In this document: one piece after another, positions 26,001-33,812 of the stretch
How positions within the stretch are numbered: position 1 is the first letter of the stretch
Layout of the letters: the number at the start of each line of letters is the position of its first letter
DNA from: Psychrobacillus sp044762855
GTDB taxonomy: Bacteria; Bacillota; Bacilli; Bacillales_A; Planococcaceae
Assembly (NCBI RefSeq): GCF_044762855.1
Contig: NZ_JBIWFB010000001.1
Coordinates: 558,001-622,000 of the forward strand
Direction of reading: 5' to 3'
Length of the DNA: 64,000 nt
The notes under the pieces: model-generated
Database searches by the model: none
The model's input: the letters and a program-made list of their open reading frames with translations, nothing else
Told to the model about the DNA's origin: nothing
Program-made: the position numbers and the translations under genes

Positions 26001-27838
26001 CCTTTACATTCCCTGTAACGACTGAAACAGATTCTGTGAAAGTAGTCATTCTAGATGCAGCGGGGAATAAAGGAGAAGCTTTAATTTATGAAAAAGAACA
26101 ATCAGAAGTAACACTTGCGGTAACTCCAACAGAACTTGATTTAGCAGTAGAAGAAACAGCTCAACTAGTTGTTACAGAAACTTCTAAACCTAAAGAAGGG
26201 GAAGCTACAAATAAAGATGTAACCGCAGAAGCTACGTATGCTGTGGCAGATGAAAGCATTGCAACAGTTGCGAATGGTTTAGTGACTGCAGTAAGTAAAG
26301 GTTCTACAACAATTACAGTTTCCCATGGCGAAAATGAAGTAACGGTAAACGTAACAGTCAATGATTCAGGAGAAATTGTGCCAGGTGTTACATTGACTGC
26401 TAACAAAACAGAAGTTGAACTTCAAAAAGGGAAAGAAGCGCAACTGAAAATTACAGAAGTAACTATGACAGCAGATGGAAAAACAAAAAAATCAGATGTA
26501 ACAAAAGCAGCGACGTATAAAGTGGCTGATAATAAAGTTGCTTCTGCCAAAAATGGTTTAGTAACAGCGAAAAATGCAGGAAGCACTACAATTACAGTTA
26601 AATACGGTAAAAATGAACTTCCTATAAGCGTGATAGTTACAGAACCAGGCGTGATGTTAACTGCAAACAAAACGGAACTTGACTTGCAAAAAGGGAAAGA
26701 AGCACAGTTGAAAATTACCGAAGTGACAACAACAGCAGATGGAAAATCGAAAAAAGCAGACGTAACCAATTCTGCAAAGTATTTCGTAGCTGATGGTAAA
26801 GTAGCTTCTGTCAAAAATGGTTTAGTAACTGCAAAAAATGCAGGAAATACAACCATCACTGCTAAATATGGCAAAAATGAAGTAACTGTAAACGTAACGG
26901 TTACAGAGCCAGTAGTGACGCTCGAAGCAAATAAAACACAAATTGACTTGGAGCCAGGAAAAGAAGCGCAACTAAAAATTACAGAAGTAATCACTACTGC
27001 AGATGGAAAAACGAAAAAGTCGGATATAACAACACTTGCAACATATAAATCTGCAAATGGCAAAGTGGCAACTGTAAGCGGTGGTTTAGTAAAAGCAAAA
27101 GCAGCAGGAGAAACAACCATCACTGCAAAGTACGGTAAAAGCGAAGTAACGGTAAATGTAACAGTTACTGAGCCACAAGTAACACTGCTTACAAATAAAA
27201 CTGAAATTAACCTAGAACCAGGAAAAGAAGAAAAATTAAAAATTACAGAAATTACAAGAACAGCAGATGGAAAAACAACAGAAAAAAATGTAACAGCATC
27301 TGCAAAGTATAAAGTAACAGATGGCAAAGTGGCTACTGTAGCAGATGGTCTAGTAAGAGCTAAAAATGAAGGAAGTACAACCATCAACGTGAACTACGGT
27401 GGAAATACTGTCCTAGTAAATGTGACGGTTACTGCACCAGTCGTTACACTTGTTGCAGACAACACGGAACTTGAATTGGAAGCGGGCAAAGAAGTTAAGT
27501 TGAAGGTGAAGGAATTAACGACAGCACCAGATGGTAAAACTACCGAAAGAGATGTAACAGCAGCTGCTACGTATAAAATATTAGATAGTAAAGTAGCTAC
27601 TGTGAGTGGTGGTTTAGTAAGAGCAAAAAAAGCAGGAAGCACAATAATTACCGTTAAATACGGTAAAAATGAACTGCCAGTAAATGTTGTTGTTACAGAG
27701 GCGACATTGAAATCTGTCGAACCGAATGCAGAAACTTTAGTACCAAGTCCAGAATCTATTACACCAGAGTATGAAACGACGGTACCAACTTTTGAATCAA
27801 TAATGCCAAGTACAGGTGCAATTCCTGTAGCGGTGTAA
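23030..27838 (+). CDS. Large secreted subtilase (S8) with Ig-like repeats
   Basis: 1,602 residues. Signal peptide to about residue 32 (ends VSANT), an inhibitor I9-like propeptide (about 75-175), and a peptidase S8 domain with catalytic Asp230 (AVLDTGID), His292 (SHGTHVAG) and Ser618 (GTSMATPHIAG), all intact. A PA domain is inserted (about 410-560), as in Vpr-type minor extracellular proteases. Fn3-like domains follow, then six BIG2-like repeats (about 1026-1560). The C-terminus has no LPXTG or SLH motif, so it is probably secreted or held by its repeats. I start at the GTG at 23030 because GGGAGG lies 7 nt upstream, eight codons inside the longest frame. Likely extracellular protein degradation; monocistronic. 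Confidence 0.93.
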   Translation: MKKNLVTKLFRTLIVLAMIFTMFIPALTVSANTDVQPFKQNVPSESTLQLKAAIAEQLNVLDGGPKLHKDLQNLTGNQDVSVIIHLSEKPVALEKGIHELKGKSFSATQENQVRAKVKTQQTAVKKELTIKNIPIKQGYAFDTVLNGFAATVKANDLPKLLTVQGVTLVEPDTIVHASEEPQKKKPTKPSTINKDKIVDAKMNTSISFLGIERLWNEGIEGQGIKVAVLDTGIDADHPEFAGIYKGGKNFIPNSSTYTRTRADNDASETSPVERPAGTPEFNANGSAFYTSHGTHVAGTIAAIGANEFGIKGIAPKVDLYAYRVLGAYGSGATSGIVKAIDTAVIEQMDVINLSLGGGANTETDSGSFAINNAMMAGTISVIATGNSGPNRGTMGTPATARLGIAVGNTTNPETMYNGQVNITVGDYHLTKQMQLMGTTFGKNLASQLQGEFDLVAVPGNGEAKDYEGIDVNGKVALISRGNIAFVDKIAYAKENGAVATIIHNFAGGSNAPDVSGTFLGDSFAFIPTFDMSQTDGDAIRAALNGGEGTVTFGNFGSENTTGDEVNNSSSRGPSTPNFDIKPDVSAPGTNIMSTIPMYKADFPDAVYGEAYDRKTGTSMATPHIAGIAALVKQANPSWSAFDVKVALSNTAKVLNKSKYDVFAQGAGRVNAYAAAHPSILAYAIDTAVLDNSGSIVENLKGTVTFGPQSLKENISVTKQILVKDSKGTGGNYQVTVDTIKTFGDAKVTVDQPSFTLAGEQLLNVTLTASKASAPNGSEILGYIHINGGDSEISLPFAADFSGVVATEIRDMHISETDLSFDGDGVKDLAELTFTLTGNVTTNYIELWDIMNPEGGEYGDGYIGYLHAGSSLGAGSWKLTVDGEYQPWSGEPATTIPDGLYTIDFTGLAASGVIGDYVGPVVVKTTKPEIEGSVKDGVATGQVTDKYIEYNEELYLYGLEFDLNDKLNASYIATVNGETAEAVDFDLAQDGSFTFPVTTETDSVKVVILDAAGNKGEALIYEKEQSEVTLAVTPTELDLAVEETAQLVVTETSKPKEGEATNKDVTAEATYAVADESIATVANGLVTAVSKGSTTITVSHGENEVTVNVTVNDSGEIVPGVTLTANKTEVELQKGKEAQLKITEVTMTADGKTKKSDVTKAATYKVADNKVASAKNGLVTAKNAGSTTITVKYGKNELPISVIVTEPGVMLTANKTELDLQKGKEAQLKITEVTTTADGKSKKADVTNSAKYFVADGKVASVKNGLVTAKNAGNTTITAKYGKNEVTVNVTVTEPVVTLEANKTQIDLEPGKEAQLKITEVITTADGKTKKSDITTLATYKSANGKVATVSGGLVKAKAAGETTITAKYGKSEVTVNVTVTEPQVTLLTNKTEINLEPGKEEKLKITEITRTADGKTTEKNVTASAKYKVTDGKVATVADGLVRAKNEGSTTINVNYGGNTVLVNVTVTAPVVTLVADNTELELEAGKEVKLKVKELTTAPDGKTTERDVTAAATYKILDSKVATVSGGLVRAKKAGSTIITVKYGKNELPVNVVVTEATLKSVEPNAETLVPSPESITPEYETTVPTFESIMPSTGAIPVAV
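26107..27710 (+). repeat. Six tandem Ig-like (BIG2) repeat units in the subtilase
   Basis: Roughly 260-270-bp units, each encoding VTL..NKTE.DLE.GKEAQLKITEV, DGK, then A.YK.ADGKVA and GLV.AKNAGSTTITVKYGKNE. The first unit is divergent; the last five are close, pointing to recent internal duplication. Confidence 0.85.
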
Positions 27839-27845
27839 AAAAAAG

Positions 27846-27876
27846 ACAGCTGGGGGATAGTTCCCCAGCTGTTTTT
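27846..27876 (+). terminator. Terminator after the subtilase
   Basis: ACAGCTGGGG pairs with CCCCAGCTGT around GATAGTT, followed by TTTTT. Confidence 0.93.
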
Positions 27877-27880
27877 AATG

Positions 27881-27923
27881 TCCCTGTGTAAGACACTATT
27901 CAGAATAGTGTCTTACACAGGGA
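27881..27923. repeat. REP-A, perfect 43-bp palindrome
   Basis: Two exact 21-base arms starting TCCCTGTGTAAGACAC flank a single central A. It lies directly after the subtilase terminator and just before the 3' end of the convergent NlpC/P60 gene. Geometry is identical to the palindrome at 33770-33812. Confidence 0.92.
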
Positions 27924-27929
27924 ACGATT

Positions 27930-29495
27930 TCAATCTAAATATCTCCGAGCCCCGGAATAGTTTCGTTTATAAACTCCTGCTGTAATAGATTCGATTTTGA
28001 CTTTGTCGGATGCATTTGGAGCGTGAAGCATTTTACCATCTCCTATATATAATCCGACATGATACACTTTTCCTTTTCCTCCATTTCCAGCAAAAAACAC
28101 GAGATCACCAGGTTGTAAATTACTCTTAGAGACGGCTGTTCCTTTCGTTGCTTGGTAAAACGAATCGCGAGGAATTAGGATCCCATGGTTTTTATATACC
28201 GAGTAAATAATACCGGAACAGTCAAATCCGAACGAGGATGTACCAGCCCATAAGTAAGGAAGTCCTAGGAACGTTTTTGCACTATTCACGATATCTTTTT
28301 GCGTTGGTTTTGGAACTGCTGCATAGTTTTTATGTACTTTTGCATCTTTTTTAGCTAAATATTTTACACCGTTTTGTGGAGTGAGCACATGCAGCCATTC
28401 TCCTTCTTCTTTAATGACCGGAAGGATTGTTGTATAGCTGATGTCTATATATTTGTTCTTTTTCTTTGTATCACTATATAGAGTAGCAGATTTTGCATTT
28501 ACAATTGCAATCGAACAATCGCTTGTATCTGTTGATGTTTCGAACAAATGCGATGTTGGAACCCAACCAGGATACCCTTCTTTTTGATAAGGTACGTACT
28601 GGTCTTTGACTGCTATTTTGGACCATTTTCCACTTTTTTGTAAAACGACGACTTCATCACCAAATAATGCTTGAGTATCTGTTTTATCTACGAGCCACCA
28701 TTTTTGTTTGAGATTCATCGTTTTCGTCCATTTAGAAATGTCTACTGGAGTAGCAATAGAAGGACGATCCACTGGACGATCTATTCCCGGTTTGTGCCAA
28801 AGGGATGTAACTTGGACATTTATCTTCATTGTTTTTGTTTTGCTTGGCTTTTCACAAGAAGCAGGAATAGGTGATACAGGTGGTGCTTTTACTTGGAAAT
28901 CTGGATTTAAAATGCGCGCGATAAAAACAGCAAAATCTACTTTTGTTATATTGGCTAATGGTTTAAACGTATTGTCTGGATAACCTGTTGCGATACTAGT
29001 CGCTTGTAGTGTACTAATAGCATCCGCAACCCAATAAGTTGGTGATACATCGGCAAATGGTGTTTTAGCAGTCCCTTTCAGATCAAAAGACCTAACCAGA
29101 AAGATAGCAGCTTCCCCTCTAGTAAAATAAGCGTCAGGATTAAAGGCTCCATTCTCATCTGCTACAATGATCCCACTATTTGCAACAGTTGCCATAATAG
29201 GAAAGCTTGCATGGCCAGCAGTAACATCCGTAAAATTTGGATCTGGTTGATTGGAAGTATCAAGTCCAAGTGACTTTACAATCATTTCTGCTGCTTCCAA
29301 ACGAGTTATCTCTGTGTCCACTCCGAAATTACGTGCAGGGTCACCACTTATAATGCCTTTGGAAGCTAAAAAGTCTAGTTCCGCTTTAGCTGGATGATTA
29401 TCTCCAACATCTTTATATAACGGTGCAGCAGAAGCATTAGTCAAACTTGAAAATAAAACCATTATAAATGCTAAAAATACTACTAATTTTTTCAT
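27930..29495 (-). CDS. SLH-anchored NlpC/P60 cell-wall hydrolase
   Basis: 521 residues. Signal peptide (to about NASA), three SLH domains (about 25-205: YKDVGDNHPAKAELDFLASKGIISG, then FTDVTAGHASF and FADVSPTYWVADAI). These bind pyruvylated secondary cell-wall polymer. Two SH3-like segments (about 240-390) precede a C-terminal NlpC/P60 peptidase (about 400-520) with catalytic Cys in FDCSGIIYSVY and His in YHVGLYIGDG. It probably cleaves peptidoglycan stem peptides (D-Glu to diaminopimelate/Lys bond) at the surface. The start follows AAGGGGG. Divergent from comK and convergent with the subtilase. Confidence 0.93.
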   Translation of the reverse strand: MKKLVVFLAFIMVLFSSLTNASAAPLYKDVGDNHPAKAELDFLASKGIISGDPARNFGVDTEITRLEAAEMIVKSLGLDTSNQPDPNFTDVTAGHASFPIMATVANSGIIVADENGAFNPDAYFTRGEAAIFLVRSFDLKGTAKTPFADVSPTYWVADAISTLQATSIATGYPDNTFKPLANITKVDFAVFIARILNPDFQVKAPPVSPIPASCEKPSKTKTMKINVQVTSLWHKPGIDRPVDRPSIATPVDISKWTKTMNLKQKWWLVDKTDTQALFGDEVVVLQKSGKWSKIAVKDQYVPYQKEGYPGWVPTSHLFETSTDTSDCSIAIVNAKSATLYSDTKKKNKYIDISYTTILPVIKEEGEWLHVLTPQNGVKYLAKKDAKVHKNYAAVPKPTQKDIVNSAKTFLGLPYLWAGTSSFGFDCSGIIYSVYKNHGILIPRDSFYQATKGTAVSKSNLQPGDLVFFAGNGGKGKVYHVGLYIGDGKMLHAPNASDKVKIESITAGVYKRNYSGARRYLD

Positions 29496-29550
29496 TCTAG
29501 TGAACCCCCTTTAGTTTGATAGTTACATAAATAGTATAAACTACTTAGGT

Positions 29551-29576
29551 GTCCCTGTGTAACAAACTATTCAGAA
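29551..29576. repeat. REP-A solo left arm
   Basis: GTCCCTGTGTAACAAACTAT plus TCAGAA, with no right arm, in the divergent region between the SLH-NlpC gene and comK. Confidence 0.7.
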
Positions 29577-29717
29577 AAATTGAGTCATAATGGAAAAATA
29601 GATACAAAGTATTGAGTAAAAAGATTTAAATATTCATATTATTTGTAAAATTAAACTATACATAGTCAGGTCTATTTGATAATATATAGAAAAGGAGGCA
29701 AAAAGGAGGATATATAT

Positions 29718-30179
29718 TTGAAAAAGAAGGATTCTAACCTGATTAATCGACGAGCATTGGCACTTGAATCTGTTTTTACGAATGGCAATAAATCGAAAAT
29801 CATAACAACACATGGAATTCATTATTCAAAAATGTCTGTACTTGATTTACTTAATAGTGCTTGCATGCGTTACGCTTCCACTTTAGAAGGTCGTATGAGA
29901 GCGATTAAAGAGATTATGAACTATTATCATAAAACACCGGTTCTTATAAACCCAAATGAGTTTGGAGCATTTCCTACACTATCATATAAAGATGTAGAGT
30001 GTGTATGGATTTTTAATCATCACTTTTACGTCAACGAGTTAGGCAATGGAATTTCGCAAATCGTGTTTGATAATGGAATTCATATGACTGTAAATGTTTC
30101 CAAAAATGTTTTACTCAAACAACAGCAAAGACTACACACGGCGCTTAGTATAATTAGCAAAATCGAGCATTCAGAATAA
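29718..30179 (+). CDS. comK: ComK-family competence transcription factor
   Basis: 153 residues resembling ComK over the conserved core: CMRYASTLEGRMRAIKEI, the HKTPVLINPNEFGAFPTLS stretch (ComK of Bacillus subtilis has HKPPIMVDPSNQIFLFPTLS), then ECVWIFNHHF and FDNGIHMTVNVS. ComK activates DNA-uptake genes by binding A/T boxes. It uses a TTG start at 29718 behind AAAGGAGGA, so 14 upstream in-frame codons are excluded. The C-terminal end, which binds MecA in B. subtilis, is shorter here than in the 192-residue enzyme-group reference, so its proteolytic control may differ. It is followed by a terminator, a REP-A hairpin and a small sigma-factor gene. Confidence 0.85.
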   Translation: MKKKDSNLINRRALALESVFTNGNKSKIITTHGIHYSKMSVLDLLNSACMRYASTLEGRMRAIKEIMNYYHKTPVLINPNEFGAFPTLSYKDVECVWIFNHHFYVNELGNGISQIVFDNGIHMTVNVSKNVLLKQQQRLHTALSIISKIEHSE

Positions 30180-30224
30180 CTATATTAAACTAATTCAATG
30201 TCTCCTGAATATAAAAAGTTAGCA

Positions 30225-30257
30225 AAGCGGTTGAAGCAAATCTTCGGTCGCTTTTTT
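30225..30257 (+). terminator. Terminator after comK
   Basis: AAGCGGTTGAAG pairs with CTTCGGTCGCTT around CAAAT, followed by TTTTT. Confidence 0.85.
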
Positions 30258-30262
30258 GTTAT

Positions 30263-30318
30263 GTCCCTGTGCACGAAACAATTCTGAATTGTACCAGAGT
30301 TGTGTCTTGCACAGGGAC
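30263..30318. repeat. REP-A palindrome, 56 bp
   Basis: GTCCCTGTGCACGAAACAAT on the left pairs with a right arm ending GTCTTGCACAGGGAC. It directly follows the comK terminator. Confidence 0.88.
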
Positions 30319-30460
30319 AAATAAAAAATCCCGCAACTCCAAAGATGCAGTTCCACACACCTAAACCGTACGTTCCCTCAGTCGTACTAATGCTAGATAC
30401 CGATTATTCTATAGCTACCTAGGAATAACCGAATCGTGCACGAGTCAAAAGGAACGCAAA

Positions 30461-30943
30461 GTGAGCACATTTGAAGAAGTACTGTCGCAATTTGAACCAA
30501 TGATTTCCGCCTGCATTCGCAAATTGCATATTTACAAAAATCATGAACTTTATCGTCAAGCAGGAAGAATTGCATTATGGAAAGCGTGGGTGAAGTTCGA
30601 TGCATCCAAAGGAGATTTTGCACCATATGCATATCGTTGTATAAATGGAGCGATGCTGGATGAGCTAAAAAAAGAAAAACATCAAGAAGAATACGTCGAT
30701 GTGGTAGAAGATGAAAAATTATCCTTTTTACTCGAAAAGTCGCTCGTCACAAGTTTTGTCCATGAAGACCTTGGAATTGCTTTGGAAAACCTAACGGAGA
30801 GCGAAAGGGAGCTGCTACTCTGGATTTTTGTCGAGGGAATCTCCCTTCAACAAGCAGCAACACGTGTAGGCATCACGATTCCGGGCATCAAAAAACGACG
30901 CGAACGACTGCTACAAAAGCTAAGAGAAAAACTCATAAAATAA
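30461..30943 (+). CDS. Small sigma-70 family RNA polymerase sigma factor
   Basis: 160 residues with a sigma region 2-like part (ELYRQAGRIALWKAWVKFD, then SKGDFAPYAYRCINGAMLDELKK, split at the -10-binding helix) and a region 4 helix-turn-helix (LTESERELLLWIF, then SLQQAATRVGITIPGIKKR). Regions 1 and 3 are absent, as in ECF-like or competence-type minor sigma factors. GTG start with AAAAGGA 7 nt ahead. It lies next to comK, so a competence or stress role is a reasonable guess. No anti-sigma gene is adjacent. The 200 bases upstream beyond the REP hairpin hold no clear promoter. Confidence 0.82.
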   Translation: MSTFEEVLSQFEPMISACIRKLHIYKNHELYRQAGRIALWKAWVKFDASKGDFAPYAYRCINGAMLDELKKEKHQEEYVDVVEDEKLSFLLEKSLVTSFVHEDLGIALENLTESERELLLWIFVEGISLQQAATRVGITIPGIKKRRERLLQKLREKLIK

Positions 30944-30989
30944 GTAAAAAAGCTCTGTAGAGAAGCTATATCTCTGCAGAGCCTTACTT
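30942..30989. terminator. Bidirectional terminator between convergent genes
   Basis: AGCTCTGTAGAGA pairs with TCTCTGCAGAGC (one mismatch), flanked by AAGTAA/TTACTT. It serves both the sigma-factor gene and the minus-strand membrane protein. Confidence 0.88.
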
Positions 30990-30999
30990 GTGTATTCAT

Positions 31000-31749
31000 T
31001 CAAAGTAAATAAATCATCCGGTCCAAATAAGATCCTAACATCGTATCCGCCAAAATAGTGACCAAGATTAAAAATAGTAGAACAAACACCAAAATATACA
31101 AAATAAAACCATATAAAGGATCTAATCCAGGTGCCTTTTTAGTCGCTAAAAAACTAACCAAGTATAGCGGCAACACAAACAATGCGAATATAAAACTAAC
31201 GATCAAAACAATCTGACCATATGTAAAAGATTGAATAACCATTAAAAGAAAGGAAATTCCGACACCTACCACAACAGGAGACAATTGCCCCCCATAAAAA
31301 CTAATAATCGCTTTTAACGAATTCGGAGAACCAAAAAAGTTATTCGCGATATACAGGGAAAATACCGAAATGACAAATAGCAAGAAAATAAGCAACATAA
31401 TCTGAACGAAAAAAGAAAAAAAACCTAAAGACTCCCCAAAATAATTGCGGTTCACTACTAAAAATAGCGAAACGGTGTACACGATGGCAAACAAGAGTAT
31501 GCTAAGCAAGCTGTTTGAAAAATCTTTTTCCCCTTGCTCAAATGCTCTCGAAGGATTTTTTAGTTGTTGCATAAAATAGGCGCGATATTGTTTAGACTTC
31601 TTTTTAATATTCTCCAACTGGATATTCGGTTCCGCTTGCCCGGCAGAGGCTCTTTTTTTCACTGTGGCAACGGGTTCTTCTAATTTACTTCCACATGTTC
31701 CACAAAAGTTACCCACGACTTGTTCGTAACCACAATTAGAACATACGAT
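31000..31749 (-). CDS. Zinc-ribbon, Yip1-like membrane protein
   Basis: 249 residues if translated from an ATC codon at 31749; 238 if from the GTG at 31716. The N-terminus encodes a full zinc ribbon (CSNCG, ten residues, then CGTCG). The GTG start would cut this in half, while AGGAGG lies exactly 8 nt before the ATC and no ATG, GTG or TTG is in frame there. After a charged linker come five hydrophobic segments (residues about 75-249) of the Yip1/DUF-type membrane family, including the SPVVVGVGISFLLMVI segment. Function unknown; such proteins are common in Bacillales. Either the start codon is non-canonical or the sequence carries a base error. Confidence 0.7.
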   Translation of the reverse strand: MVCSNCGYEQVVGNFCGTCGSKLEEPVATVKKRASAGQAEPNIQLENIKKKSKQYRAYFMQQLKNPSRAFEQGEKDFSNSLLSILLFAIVYTVSLFLVVNRNYFGESLGFFSFFVQIMLLIFLLFVISVFSLYIANNFFGSPNSLKAIISFYGGQLSPVVVGVGISFLLMVIQSFTYGQIVLIVSFIFALFVLPLYLVSFLATKKAPGLDPLYGFILYILVFVLLFLILVTILADTMLGSYLDRMIYLL

Positions 31750-31847
31750 ACGAAATTCCTCCTGCGTCCTTTTTATACATAATATGAGGGGGATGGGGCT
31801 AATATGTCTTTATGTATGACGCAATTGACTCTGCGACTGGGTACAAT

Positions 31848-32102
31848 TTAGCTTCTCCAATTAGGATCTAAGTATTTATGAAAGACAATTTTCTGTGATT
31901 TAGCCAGTTCTTGTTTTGCTAATTCAGGGGAATAAAAGATAGTAGATCCTAATGCTAGCTTGTCCGCTTCTGCTTCATAATCGATTACTGAAATATTCCA
32001 TGTTCCTGATTTTTTTAGTTTTTCTATCAAGTCACTAGTCCATTCGTCCACACCTAAAATAACATGCTCTGTTTTTTCCCTTTTTCTTATTCGTTGATGC
32101 AT
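31848..32102 (-). CDS. Hypothetical 84-residue protein
   Basis: Starts MHQRIRKREKTEHVILGVDE with AGGAAGG upstream. The central VDEWTSDLIEKLKKSGTWNI and SVIDYEAEADKL segments suggest a small alpha/beta fold. No signal peptide or known domain is recognised. An upstream in-frame ATG would add 13 residues but lacks a ribosome site. Confidence 0.6.
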   Translation of the reverse strand: MHQRIRKREKTEHVILGVDEWTSDLIEKLKKSGTWNISVIDYEAEADKLALGSTIFYSPELAKQELAKSQKIVFHKYLDPNWRS

Positions 32103-32407
32103 TATCCTTCCTCTTTTCACACAATCTATTTTGTTCATCATATCATTTTTGGGGTGTGTCTGATAGTGTGCTACCCTTTAGAAAACTGAACGTTTGAAGG
32201 TTCTGAATATTTTTTGAAAAAATATTAAAATATATGATTAAAAAGTAGATAAGTTGGGTAATAAAATTAAATAATAGGAAAATTGTAATAAATCATCCTA
32301 TCTATGCTACCAAATAAGAAATGGGGGAAGTATATCGAAAAAGGAGAAATGTATTATTTGTGGATGTTGTAAGGGGTATAGTGTCTTCTAGAAATCAACA
32401 GAATTGG

Positions 32408-32483
32408 CTAGCAAAGTGGATGAACTACCGTATATTGGATACGAGGAAAGTCCCCTAAATTAGTGGCAATATGAACTTGCTAG
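32408..32483 (+). other. Possible structured 5' leader of the SbsC-domain gene
   Basis: In the 390-bp gap before the SbsC-domain gene, CTAGCAAAGT (32408-32417) can pair with ACTTGCTAG (32475-32483). This encloses a small CGTAT/ATACG hairpin and the unpaired AGGAAAGTCCCC. It ends about 50 bases before the start codon. It matches no riboswitch I know. S-layer mRNAs often have long stable leaders, so it may be an mRNA-stability element. Confidence 0.35.
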
Positions 32484-32534
32484 AATACACTGGTAATTGT
32501 GCAAAGATTTTCACCAAAAAAGAGGAGGAGAAAC

Positions 32535-33677
32535 ATGAGTAAACGTTTTATTAAGCAAACAACAGCAGCGGTATTATTAACAACATCGGTATTATCATTT
32601 TCTACAGCTGCACTAGGGGCAACGAATTCATCTGTGGATCAAGCGGTGAATAAGGCAAAGGCAGAACTGGACAAAGCGACGACACATTATGTGTATCCCT
32701 CTCTAGAAGAGAGACTAGTACCGAGCAACGCACTTTACCCCGCATTAAACAGTGCGAAGAAAACCCACCAAGCTGCTAGGCAAGCAGTAGTCTCTTCCAA
32801 ACTATCAACTTCTGAAAAAGAAGCCAAGTTGAAAGAAATTGATGCTTTGTATAGTGAAAAAGTTTCAGGAGGATTGGTTCCATATATTGATGCGTATAAC
32901 TATGCAACCAAATATTTAGTGCCAATTATGAAAGAAATTGAAGCAGCGCAAGCAAGAAATGACTTTGCAGCAGTTGAAAAAGCGTATCACAAACTATCTT
33001 TCCAACTAAAGGGCAGAACAGCCATCCTATATCGTTTCTCTGGTAAAGCAGCACGCGATCTTCTATTAGAACAATATAAAAAACCAGCGGACGCAAAGCG
33101 TGATGAATTGATGGTACCTGTGACCATTTACATGTCACTTATAGAGATTAAAGATTACCTAGAAACAGGTAAAAAGGAAGAAGCGAAAAAAGAATTCAAA
33201 GAAGTGGAAGCTCTATTAAATCGTCTACCAAATGCGACAACGAATTCTTTTGTTGCAGCCTTGTTAGTTGAAGTTACGAAGGTGAAAACTGCCCTTGATG
33301 AAGCGACAGCTACTCCTCAACAAAAGTTTGATGAGAAAATTGCTACTTTAGTAACTGCACTAAACGCTACTCAGTTTGACAATATTACGGCATCATCAGG
33401 TGCATCCAATTCTCTAATAGTAGTAGTGAAGAAAGATGTAGGAATTGCAGATTTCTTAAGCAAAGGATTTTATCAAACATTTGTCAAAGAACTAGGATTA
33501 ACAAAAGTGAATGGATTTGCTCCAACTTCTAACGAAGCAGTCGCATTTATCACTTCCAAAGTTCCAGTCGGAGTAGATTCCCTGGAAGATGTGAAGGGGC
33601 AAACGCTTACTCTTCCAATTACCGTGAACGTTGATGGTTCTGAATTAACCGTAGATTTCTCGATATTATTTCAATAA
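32535..33677 (+). CDS. Secreted protein with SbsC-type cell-wall-binding domain
   Basis: 380 residues. The signal peptide ends near AALGA. Residues about 20-215 match the helical N-terminal secondary-cell-wall-polymer-binding region of S-layer protein SbsC: ALYPALNSAKKTHQAARQAV, GGLVPYIDAYNYATKYLVPI, and LKGRTAILYRFSGKAARDLL. The C-terminal 150 residues have no recognised family and could be the functional part. The start has AGAGGAGGAG ahead of it, 12 codons into the longest frame. The same N-terminal module occurs in the 5'-nucleotidase fusion at 51333, so the two probably share a wall ligand. Likely a non-covalently bound surface protein. Confidence 0.82.
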   Translation: MSKRFIKQTTAAVLLTTSVLSFSTAALGATNSSVDQAVNKAKAELDKATTHYVYPSLEERLVPSNALYPALNSAKKTHQAARQAVVSSKLSTSEKEAKLKEIDALYSEKVSGGLVPYIDAYNYATKYLVPIMKEIEAAQARNDFAAVEKAYHKLSFQLKGRTAILYRFSGKAARDLLLEQYKKPADAKRDELMVPVTIYMSLIEIKDYLETGKKEEAKKEFKEVEALLNRLPNATTNSFVAALLVEVTKVKTALDEATATPQQKFDEKIATLVTALNATQFDNITASSGASNSLIVVVKKDVGIADFLSKGFYQTFVKELGLTKVNGFAPTSNEAVAFITSKVPVGVDSLEDVKGQTLTLPITVNVDGSELTVDFSILFQ

Positions 33678-33769
33678 TTTATATGTATAAGAAAATCTCT
33701 TCACAAAGATTATTGTGAAGAGGTTTCTTTTTATAGGTTTATAGGATCGTAAAATAGGATAAAAAAATA

Positions 33770-33812
33770 TCCCAGTGTGAGAAACAAGTCAGACTTGTTT
33801 CTCACACTGGGA
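33770..33812. repeat. REP-A variant, perfect 43-bp palindrome
   Basis: Exact 21-base arms starting TCCCAGTGTGAGAAACAAGT around a central A, followed on the plus strand by CTTTTTTA. It doubles as terminator for two convergent genes, and its left half encodes the last residues (SQCEKQV) of the EAL protein. Confidence 0.92.

Noticed and set aside
26422..27387. 321-codon open frame on the minus strand inside the subtilase
   Set aside because: It is the antisense shadow of the Ig-like repeats; its translation is itself repetitive and it lacks a ribosome site.
31804..31850. Degenerate REP-A-like sequence (GTCTTTATGTATGACGCAATT)
   Set aside because: Too many mismatches to the arm consensus and no palindrome; similarity may be chance.
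32441..32452. GAGGAAAGTCC, the core of RNase P RNA
   Set aside because: No other conserved RNase P segments occur around it, and a signal-peptide gene begins less than 100 bases later; chance match.
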